A DNA stretch of 64,000 nt, from contig BSQZ01000018.1 of NCBI GenBank assembly GCA_033239005.1, positions 3,597,036 through 3,661,035 on the forward strand. Direction: 5' to 3'. This stretch comes from Lamellibrachia satsuma (taxonomy: Eukaryota; Annelida; Polychaeta; Sabellida; Siboglinidae). The translations under genes and the position numbers were made by a program. Every line of letters starts with the position of its first letter. The first letter of the stretch is position 1. Below are positions 1-11,100 of the stretch, one piece after another. The notes beneath the pieces were generated by a model. It was not told the origin of the DNA and did no database searches. It saw nothing but the letters and a program-made list of their open reading frames with translations.

Positions 1-179
1 GTAATTTTGTCAGTTATTATTAAATATGAAATTTGAATATTTATTATTTAATTAAATTACAAAGTAATCTATAACCATGAAAAATATCTATGGCGAATTG
101 TCTTCACGTGTTCGTCTTGTTTTGTCTTGTTGTCATCTTATTCTACTATAAATGGTAACACTTACTGCATGTTATGAAG

Positions 180-2760
180 GTGGCTAAGCCTTGGAAACAG
201 CGTCTCCGCTCTGCTACGGAACTACGAGACATTCATGATCGTCGTTGAAGAAGAGGTGGCAGGCGGCGATCCAACAGCAATGGGCTTGAAGAAACAGCTC
301 TCATCTTATGTCATCGTCGCTTTACTCCACTTGACAGCAGACCTTTTGGGTGCAACAGATCACCTGAGCCGCCTGTTTCAGCGCAGAGATGTGTCGTTCT
401 CCGCAGTGCAGGCAGCGGTAAGTTGTTTTTATGCTAAACACCGCATTTTATTGTCCTGTCAAAATACCTTTCTGACGTCTAAATCATCAGAAAACGTCAG
501 AATCTCTACTTCTTAATCACTGAAAATGACTGTCACATGTCCATTTAATTTTTTTTCATAATATATAATTGCAACTTTTACTTTAAAAAATTGCAATTAA
601 GCATATCCCAGTTGGTAATGATCACAGAAGTAAGGACTACTATGATATGGGAATAGTTAACCTAATTGCAATTAAGCATTTAGGTGCAATTTTATTTGCC
701 CACTGCTTTCTACTTAGCACTGCTTGGCCAGCTGCTTGTTGCTACACCTTCATAATATTATGATAATATAATATGGTAAGGGCTTTTATTAGAATAATAA
801 ACAGAAAGTCTTATGTCAAGTAATGTAGTCAAGGGTAATAGCCAGCTGTAAATGCCAAACCATTACTTCTTTGATGGACAGTGTGGGAAGTTGAAAGCTT
901 ACAACTCCTTATCAGATGTCTGGTACAGATAAACTCTGTCCCCCTCTGCTCAGTCAACTGGGTCATTATTTGCTAAGTGATAGCCCACAGAGAGGGTCTG
1001 GCCAGATTAGTGTGCTGTCTGTCAGTCAGGGTGTAACTAGCCAGGGAGTCTGACAGACAGGAGAAGACAGTGTTTTATTGCTAGGTGTTTTATTGTTGAG
1101 TATGTGTTAGTGCACAAACTATTGATTGTTGGTTTCAGGTGGCCAGCTGCATGGAGACAATGGAAGGCATGCAGGAGCAGGATGGCCCCTATCTGAGCAT
1201 GTTGGAGGCAGCTCTAGCCCGCACCCCTGGCCAGTACAAGGGAGTGTCAATCACATTCAAAGCACACAGGTAAGATCCATTAGAGTAAGTTAATTTCAAC
1301 CATTATCAATGTCACAAAGTTGTATAAATATTGTCATTGGACATGTGGTCTACACGGGCAATACCACTTTATTGTGTACAATGGCGAGAGTTTACATCCC
1401 ATTCTTCTTCCTCATAAGTGCGTATTCCCACTCTGGAGCATTGTCGCACTGTGGTATTTGTATGTAAATAAAAGTATGTTATTCTATACGTAGCTGAAAG
1501 AAGAAGCATTTCTAGTGAGTGGGTGGGCGGGGGGGCGGGGGGGCTGGGTGCGGGCAGTGATTGTATCAATTAGTTCCCAGTGGTAACACTCCCTTGATGA
1601 TTGATTATCCAAAGCCTAAGATATGATGCACTGTACCAATATGTGCCATCAGTGTTTACTATTCTGATATTTTAGGGGGACAAGTGATGTAAAAGCCTCA
1701 TTCCGAGCAGTTAGGGTTCAGCTGCTGGAAAGTCTGCTCAACAACCTCAAGCAGAGATTCCCGCATGTTGAGTTGATTGATGCCATGCAGGTAAGCTAAT
1801 ACCAAGTTACATTAAGAAAGGTGATGGTTGACACTGCATAATAATATATTATATATCCCTCATAAGGTACATACAGTACTACTTGTATAAGTGATTCTCT
1901 ATAAGAATTAACAGTTATAATTCTTATAAAACTGAAACATTTAGTTTAAAATAATAGTTTACAATGTGAAGCCTTATCATATAGCATTATTTTGTACCAA
2001 AGTACCTATATAATTAATAAAAATGTTTGGTGGAATGTATGTAGGGACTCAATTATACTAAAAAGTTCATTATATATATAGATATTCGAGCCCTGTGCGT
2101 ATCCCGAATCTGCGAACGCCCTTGTCTACTGGGGCAACAACCACCTGGAGACACTGTTGGAGCACTATGGAGAACGAAGGGAGAACTTGGATGGCAAGTC
2201 CTACGATGCGCTAATCAACAAGGACTGCTGTCGCGGAGAGTTTCTGCCATTCAAGAGGGTAGTGCACAACCTTCGAAGGAGGATGGGGAGCAGCGCTTCC
2301 GTTACACAACCGAGTTGATGCACGTCCTCTTCAATGACAGAAACTGCATCAACAGGAAAATCTTCCCAGGTGAGACACTGAAACTGAGAGCACCTGACTG
2401 TAAATTGTTTTACAGTAGATATTATTTTATAAGTTAGCACTTGGCATAACGCCATTGTGAATTTGAACCAACTTTTTAATGCACAACTTATCAAATGTAT
2501 GAAGGCTAGCCTGGTAAAAGATTTTATTGTCAACAGAGCTCTACCGCCTGATGACAGCCTGTCTCTCCGTCCTTGTCGGCAATGCTGAGGCAGAGAGAGT
2601 GTTTTCTTGCCAGAATCGCATCAAGAGCAAGCTCCGCACGAACCTGACCATCACCCACCTAAGCCAGCTGATCCGCCTCGGCTACTGCAAGATTGCAGCT
2701 AAGGATTTCCCTTTCAATGAAGCAGTAGACATTTTTTTAACACAAAATCGACGAATTTAA
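180..2760 (+). pseudogene. hAT-transposase-derived gene, ZNF862-like, 3' part, with one frame break
   Basis: Exons read at about 180-417, 1139-1269, 1676-1790, 2082-2369 and 2537-2760 (TAA), joined by GT-AG introns in compatible phase. The first exon begins WLSLGNSVSALLRNYE, the RNase-H-fold stretch typical of ZNF862/KIAA1586-type hAT proteins. The last exon is a hAT C-terminal dimerisation domain containing LVGNAEAERVFSCQNRIKS and a following LSQLIRLGYC. Within exon 4 the reading changes frame around 2271-2284: FLPFKRVVHNLR is in one frame and EDGEQRFRYTTELMHVLF in another. The second frame is the one that splices correctly into the last exon. The N-terminal zinc-finger and upstream catalytic portions are outside the window or lost. 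Introns inside a hAT coding region suggest an old host-adopted gene rather than an active transposon. The break could be an assembly error, so 'pseudogene' is provisional. It lies on the same strand as UHRF1, upstream of its visible exons. Confidence 0.72.
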
Positions 2761-4520
2761 GTTTGCAATGTAAACTTTGCTTACCTAATTTACCTAAAAA
2801 TGTTACTTAATGCATCTACCCTTTGCTAAGTGTCTACTCCATAATAAAGCAGGTCATGCATAATCTCGACCAAAATTTGTGAGTTTATCAATGCTGGGAG
2901 TCAACTAACATTGTAAGATAAAGATGATAGTAGATAAGATATAATATACAATGGTATAATTCTCTTAATATACTAATCTAATGTAATACTAGTAGTTGTT
3001 TTACATCTGGCTCTTTTAGTTGGTATTTGGTAAATTTTGATATGCAAAGTAATGCTCAGGTTTGTCCCCATTTGTCTGATAACTCTTGATTGCCTTAGCA
3101 CTATAGCATTATACGTCAAACAACCATGTAGCTAAACAACTCTTGATTGCCTTAGCACTATAGCATTATACGTCAAACAACCATGTCGCTAAATAACTCT
3201 TGATTGCACTATCGCATATACATCGATGCAAACATGTTATTTTATTTTTTAAATAATGGTATGTTTAACTATTGTTATGGTGTAGACAATGTGTAGATAA
3301 TGTGTTACGGTGTTGACTATGGTGTAGACAATATTTTCTGGTGAAGACCAATTGGTTATTGAACTGTTGCCATTATGCAAACATACTATCACAGTTATTT
3401 TATGCCTGGATGGCTTGAAACTTCTCACGGTACACCATTGAAGTGTAGTACAAATGGCCACAGAGTTTATTTTTAAATGTTTGGAAATTTTTCTGACAAT
3501 GGGTCAGACCTAAACCATAATCGACAACATTTTGAGCAGTCAAACTAGAAACAAAATGTTTATATATTTTGAAGGAATTTAATATATTTGAGCTCTGTGC
3601 AGGATGTATATAAGCTGCAAACCAATTTTCAATTAATTTGATCAACCCATTTCAGAGATAGCAGGGTACAAAAACCAAAAAAAAATCCAAAATCAGTTTC
3701 CAGTTTCTGCTTTTTTAAATATTGATATTCTCTGACACTTCAGATTTCTATGTTAAAAAATCCCATCCAGGTCTCACCACAATAATTTCATTATGGTGCA
3801 GACGAAAATAATAATAAATTGCCTCTAATGACGTTTACAGTGTTGTCGTAATTGGTTCCACTGGGACTTCCTTTTGTTATATCCTCAAATGACTATAAAA
3901 CATTAACTTTGACCTGTTTAGAAATAATTACAATGCATTTGTGGTGTGATGGTGAGAACAGGCAGAAAGCATATTATGTGCCTGAATTCGGTCAAACAAA
4001 TGAATTGTTGATGCATAAAAAACTAACTGCGTATAAGTTGAACCAGGTATCATTTTGCATTGTTGCAGTGATTCTGATTCGCCATGACATTTGGTATTTG
4101 CAATGGTGTAGACATAAGTATTTTTGTAAGTTTGCAGTGATGTATGTGATACAAATAAAATAGTAATAGGCTATTATATATTATTTTAGGTCAAGTTTAA
4201 GATCCCATGTCATTACTATTACATATTACTATTACCACATGTCGGTCCAGAAATAAAACATTGTCAATTGTTTGATCTTAATGTGCTTTGTTTGTCGGTT
4301 GTTATTTTGAATTTTTAATGATGCAGTTTTTTTTACAGAATATAACAATTACCATATAATATGCTTATAAATATCTTATTGTATTGTTATAACTTGCTTA
4401 TATATGAATATTATACGTTTATGATCGCGTGACCGAGCACGATTTAGCACGCACGCGCATTTTGTTACATTCTGAAAAAATTTTGGACTGGCAAAAAATT
4501 CATCCTGGATGAGCCCCTGC
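2761..4520. other. AT-rich spacer with a 57-bp local duplication
   Basis: No coding homology recognised. It contains 2.3 copies of a 57-bp repeat (3081-3137, 3138-3194, partial from 3195), beginning AACTCTTGATTGCC. The short ORFs here show no recognisable protein signature. An AATAAA at about 2842, just after the hAT stop codon, could be its polyadenylation signal. Confidence 0.6.
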
Positions 4521-4970
4521 GCGGAATGAATGTGTAACCTGTTGTAAACTCCCAGAGCTGGTGATCACACGCGGAATGAATGTGTAACCTGTTGTAAACT
4601 CCCAGAGCTAGTGATCACACGCGGAATGAATGTGTAACCTGTTGTAAACTCCCAGAGCTAGTGATCACATGCGGAATGAATGTGTAACCTGTTGTAAACT
4701 CCCAGAGCTGGTGATCACACGCGGAATGAATGTGTAACCTGTTGTAAACTCCCAGAGCTGGTGATCACATGCGGAATGAATGTGTAACCTGTTGTAAACT
4801 CCCAGAGCTGGTGATCACACGCGGAATGAATGTGTAACCTGTTGTAAACTCCCAGAGCTGGTGATCACATGCGGAATGAATGTGTAACCTGTTGTAAACT
4901 CCCAGAGCTGGTGATCACACGCGGAATGAATGTGTAACCTGTTGTCAACTCCCAGAGCTGGTCATCTCTA
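4521..4970. repeat. 50-bp minisatellite, 9 copies
   Basis: Nine head-to-tail units start every 50 bp at 4521, 4571, 4621 and so on to 4921. Each begins GCGGAATGAATGTGTAACCT. Copies differ at only a few positions (GATCACAC versus GATCACAT; CTGG versus CTAG), which points to recent expansion or homogenisation. It lies just upstream of the first visible UHRF1 exon. Confidence 0.95.
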
Positions 4971-5148
4971 ACCATCAATCATGCGAATAAGTTGTATATC
5001 TGTAGGTGTAAAAATTGCTGTGCATAACCATTTATTTTTATAACTATTAATTACACTGTAACTTGTCCAATACATGCTGCACACATATTATTATTACGTA
5101 CCTTGTTTACATGATTTGAGTACTAATTTTAGGCGTGTTACCTTTCAG

Positions 5149-8100
5149 GAAAGATCTTGTGCCAATGAAGGACTGTCTAATTATATTCCGAGATGAAGTC
5201 TTTGAAATTGAGAAAGCAGGGACACAACTGAATACAAATGACCCGGAAACAGCGTCACTGAGCCCAGTGAAACGTAAGTATGAGGTCTACAGTGCATTCG
5301 TGTATCCGAACCCGGATTCTCTCGATCGAGAGTCCTATGTTCTAACCACAAAACCACCGTGCCCCACATTAGATGTTCTATTATGTTGGTTTATCAAATC
5401 TTTATTGTTGCCGTATTTGAGTCAAACTATATTACACTAACTTACTCAGAATCGATCATTCTAGTGATGTGGTGTTAGACTATCCTTTCTTGCCCTATCC
5501 CAGCTGATAGAACCCCTTTAACAGGTCAGAATAAGCCGGAATGCGACCACTGTAACGACAACCCGAAGCGCAAGTGCAAGCTGTGTGCGTGCTGCGTGTG
5601 TGGGGACAAGCGTGACCCAGACAGACAACTGATGTGTGACGAGTGTGATGCCGCCTACCACCTTGAGTGTCTCACTCCGCCTCTGGACGAGATTCCCGAC
5701 GTGGATGAATGGTCAGTGCTCACATGGTCCAGCAAGTACACTTCAGACGTTTGGCTGTGGTTGTGTTGAAATTTAAGAGAGAAAGTTTTTTTACTGTATT
5801 TCAATTATTGATTATAATTTTTTTTTACCATGTTAGGTTTTTTAGAAAGTTTCTTAATCAACAAAATTTGTAGGATCTGGAATCTGGATAAAACATTTCC
5901 ATCAGTAGTGCAGACATGTTTTTCAGCTGTTTCCATCAACATCACCATTTCACTCTCTGCACGAATGTGTTTTCAAGAATAATCTTATTCAAGGTGTATT
6001 ACATGAGAATATGCAATCAATGATAATGAAAATATACTCGGTGTATAAGTGGAAAATATTAACTGGTCATTTTATTCAAGTAAAGTGATTAGCATGGGTG
6101 GAGCCTGGAAATTCTTAAAAACCATGAATTTTATCAACCTGAATTCAAGGCCTTGAAATCTTTTAATTGTGGCATGCATCCTTGGAAAACTTTGAATTTT
6201 GGCTAGACCAGAATATAAGTGATGTGCCCGTTTTCAAGCTACATCACATCTACGGGCTGGCATTTGTTAAGAGGTAGTCATCGGGCTAACTGGTGTCCGT
6301 CATTTCATCTGCTTGTGTTACGTAGCAGTTGCCCACTGATGCCCTGCTGCAATTTTTTGCTAATATTAGTTGCTATGTACAATTATGAGCCGCAATAAAC
6401 TCTAAAATGGAGCCTTGATTTTACATCTCTGTAGCCTTTAGATAGCCTTGAATTGTATACCTGCCTTAGTGTACAGACCTTGGATCATTAGTGAAATGCA
6501 TAACAAATAATCAATGTCTGTAATGGAGCTTTTGATGTACTTGGATTGCCTTCTCTGCTCCATCAGGTACTGCCCCCAGTGTAAGAATGACGAGTCAGAA
6601 GTTGTACGAGCTGGGGAGAAGCTGAAGAAAAGTAAGAAGAAATCAAAAATGGCTTCTGCAACTAGCACAGCCAAGAGAGACTGGGGCAGAGTAGGTGCAG
6701 CTTTAATGTTTTTATGTTTTTCCCATTCAACTTATGTGAAATATTAGTCATATTGTTTGTGAGGTTTTAATTACTTATCCTCTTCACACTCTAGTTTATA
6801 ACACCATTTAGTAACTTCTGCCATATTGTATGATATCTCGCTGTGTTCTTTGTCATCTTCCAAGAACTCCATCCCTGTTGTGAGGTTTAAAATACATTAA
6901 AATGCCAGTTTCATAGTGTCACAACCAAGTTTGTAAAAGTTGATTTGGTACATAAATTCAAACACATTGGATAATTCAATTCAGAATACTGCTGTGTCAG
7001 CAGTTTATGTTCCTAGGCTGGTTTACTTCCACTGGCACAAACATAGAAAGAACATATTGATCAACAAATAAACATGTTTATTTACTCTAGTGACAGTTCA
7101 ATCATTGTTTCCCGTTTAGAGATGGTTTATTCACTGATTTGTAGGGCATGGCATGCGTTGGCCGAACCAAGATGTGCACAATGGTGCCCCCCAATCACCA
7201 AGGACCAGTTCCCGGTGTCGAAGTTGGAACAACATGGAAGTTTCGAGTGCAGGCAAGTACACAGAATAATATAAATTTAACGAAGACATGAAGTTTCTTC
7301 CACGGTTATGTAGATTTCTGTATGTTGAGTCACAATTGTTGTGGTTCCTGAGATCGATGCAGATCCATCGAGATCCTGCTGGGGTGTATGCGGGGGTAGA
7401 GGTGAACTTCACCTTATCAAGGATGTGCGTAATGTAATTTATGAATTAATAACAGAAGTGTTGTAGTTGTATTCCCACAAAAAGAGACACTTCAACAATA
7501 CCATTTTATGAACTATGCGAATTTGACACGAGGTATTGTTGATATTTTACTAAATAAAAGGTGTTTGGCTGTTACGCATAGCGAATGAGAAGTTTGGCAT
7601 CCAAATGGGGCCGTTACATCAGAAAGTATAACGTGCATTCTCATTGTATGCGTAGGCTGGACAAGGGTTGGCCTTAAGTCATCTTTCAGAAGGCCCACAT
7701 TTAGGGCCTGTTTAACATGACACTAGATACCGAGACCGATTCTGACCTTGACCAGGTCTGGACTTAGAAGAATGTTTATTTATGTAAATAGAATGGACTA
7801 TGATGTTAGAAATGTGGTTTATTTGTCAGGTGAGTGAGTCAGGATGTCATCGCCCACACGTGGCTGGTATCCATGGACGTGAAGATGATGGTGCCTTCTC
7901 CCTCGTGCTGTCCGGGGGTTACGAGGACGACGTTGTAAGTACTCGTTTTGTCGTATCCATATATGGGTGCTTCTGTACAATTGACTGATGATGTAGCATT
8001 TGGATTTTTACTCACCTCACAGTTGTCTCATCTAACGAATTGTTGAACTTTGCAAAGGCATTTCCCCTTCTTCTCTAGCCAGGGGTGGTAGTAGTAACAG

Positions 8101-11100
8101 ATGTTAAGTCTCCCGTATATAAAATTGCTTCAGTTCTAGCCGTGCCAGTGAATATTATGTTAATTGCTTTATACAAGTGTAATAAAATATGTAGGCTACT
8201 GCCTGCCAGGATTTTTGTCATACTGCAGTATATTTCAAAGAAATGTTATACCTAGATCGTCAGAGTATAGTAACCACATCATGTTTACTGGTCCACATAG
8301 AATAGTACATGTGCAACGTATTTGGAACTATGAAGCTGATTTGGTAGTAATTTTTATGAGTAGCGAGGATGTCATATACTGATTTCCATGCAATTTTCTG
8401 ATACCCCGAGACCTCCAATTTACATACAATTCTCAGATACCTACCTGCATTTGCATTAGTGAAACTATCATGTATGAGTAGTACTTCACTACCCCTGTGG
8501 ATGTATGTTGAATCATTTGTACATCGGCCCACTTCCTGTCTTGGTCAACATGTTCCTGGGAATTAGACGCGCCCAAACTTCAAAGAGCAGTCCCACAAAA
8601 TCACTATCTGTCCAACCAACGAGGACGGGTCTACTACACATTAAAGTTAAGTTCCCATTTGCGAGCCCCTAAGATCCTTGCGACAGCCGCTATTGGTTAA
8701 CTCAGCTAAGTTCCACTTTTCTGCAGATTAATCTGCCAGGGGTACTGGTGTAGTCAGAATCCCCTGGAGGCAAGGGTTAATCTGCCAGGGGTACTGGTGT
8801 AGTCAGAATTCCCTGGTGGCAAGGGTTAATCTGCCAGGGGTACTGGTGTAGTCAAAAGCCCCTGGTGGCAAAGGTTAATCTGCCAGGGGTGCTGGTGTAG
8901 TCAGAAACCCCTTGTGGCGAGGCTGAATTCTCCTCGATGGTTAGAACATATCTGTCGATGAGATTACCAATGATTAACTAAGCGTAATAAATGTGGGGCC
9001 CTGAGACCACCCACGCATACCAATTTTTCTCATTGAAAAGTGGGACAGGAACATTTAAAACTGATTGTTGTTCAGACCAGCAAGTGTAATGATGTATGTT
9101 GAATCATTTGTACATCGGCCCACTTAATTTGTTTGCACTCATTTTTTACATATTCAAAAAGGATTGTCCTTTGTGGCTATTAGTTTTTTTTTTAGGTAGC
9201 ATTCGTCTAACATACCAACATTGTAAATCAGTAAACGAGTTTCTGGAGAAGTGGTTTCCCTTTTTCAAATCCTGTTTTCGTTTTTTTTTTCCCTAGGATG
9301 AGGGTGACCAGTTCACGTACACAGGAAGTGGAGGTCGCGACCTCTCGGGCAACAAGAGAACTGCCGAGCAGTCATGTGACCAGACCCTCACACGAATGAA
9401 CAAGTATGCTGCGATAATTTTACTTGTGACAAGCAAATACAAATACACTGAGATCATATTCCTTTTTAGTCGTTATATATATTTACATAATTTTTATTCA
9501 ACATTTTATATTTTTTATAGTTTCCCATAGAATAAACTAATAGGAATTTGTAAAAAAAAATCTGTAAAGGTGAACAAGATAATGTTATCCTGTCTCAATG
9601 ATTGGAAGATTATTGGGTTTTGGATGATACAGAGCTTTGGCGAAAAACTGCAATGCATCATTAGACGTGAAGAAAGGCGCCGAAGCGAAGGACTGGCGAG
9701 CAGGGAGAGCCGTACGTGTCATCCGAAATGTGAAGGGACGCAAACACTCCAAGTACGCCCCAGAGGAGGGAAACCGCTATGACGGCATTTACAAGGTGGG
9801 TGCTTCTATTTGTAGAGGTAAGGTGATCTGTAGGTCAGTGACCTCAGGGTGTTGATAGGTTTGTGGTAAACCAGGATGTTATAGGACTTGAAAATCCTTG
9901 CTACTTGTTCTGATAGTTTACTAATGTAGGACAGACCTATGGCATGTTGTCTTCTGCTGGTTTCTGTGGTAGTGTTCTCCTTCCTTCTCGTTGGTTGCGT
10001 GGTGTTAAACATCCAAGTTTTGTAACTGTTTGCTTTCAGTACTTTCTTGATGTGGTCCACCTCTGTGTTCTTGTCTTCTTCTGTTATCCGGTTTTCTGCC
10101 CTTTGGAGGAGTGTCCTGACCACTGATCGTTTGTGTTCTAGGTGGTGATTAGAATCCCAGTTCAAATATTGGTCCGTGTGGGTTGCTTTCCGATATATCT
10201 TGACCTTGGTTGATCCATCATCATTCAGGCATACACTTAATGTTCTCGTCCATTGAATTCAGATGGTGTGTGAAATGTTCTACTTCGCTCTCTTGTAACA
10301 CTGTGAATGTGTCATCTACATACCTCAACCAGATGTCTGGAGGATGAGGTGCTTCTCTGATGAACACTAATATTGATCATTATACTAGTACAAACAGAAA
10401 AAAATTTGCATTATAAATAAAGACGATATGAAGATGATTACTGTAATGCGGGCAAATGCTTTTCTTGTTTTCTGTGACGCTTCCACCACTCTGTGGTAAT
10501 GTTGGATGGTTGGTGTGACATAATTGTGACCAAACCAGGTCAGGCAGAATGTGTTTAGCTTACGCTGGTTGCAACTGGAGTAACCACTGGTCGATAAGTT
10601 GAACTTGGCCCAGGTGGTCAACTATTGGTCAAATAAAGTTGTATGGTCAAGTAACAGTGGTCGTATTGTGTCCATCCAGGTGGTCAAGTATTGGCCAAAC
10701 AAAGGCAAATCTGGCTTCCTGGTGTGGCGTTTCTTGCTCCGACGGGATGACCCGACACCTGCTCCTTGGACCAGGGAGGGGAAGAAACGAATAAAGGAGC
10801 TAGACCTTACTATACAGGTGAGTTGCATGCTAAAGAAAATATGTGATATCATAGTACCAAGGCAGCCTGCTTGTGAAAAACGCATCTCATCGGCATTCTC
10901 TGATGAAGTCTGCCAAGGAACCATCATGGGTCGTGCATTGACTCAGGAGCCTGATTCATGATCTGTAGATCTTAGAGCTATGGTGCTAAAATATGGCTAT
11001 GTTAAATGACAAACACATATTGACATAATGCAATAAAAGTTATTTTTTTACGAATGTCATTACTGTTGCTTCTGCAACATGATGCTTCTTGGGAAACTGA

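Noticed and set aside
4521..4970. CRISPR-like array of regular repeats
   Set aside because: Units are contiguous with no unique spacers, and the genome is clearly that of an animal. This is a minisatellite.
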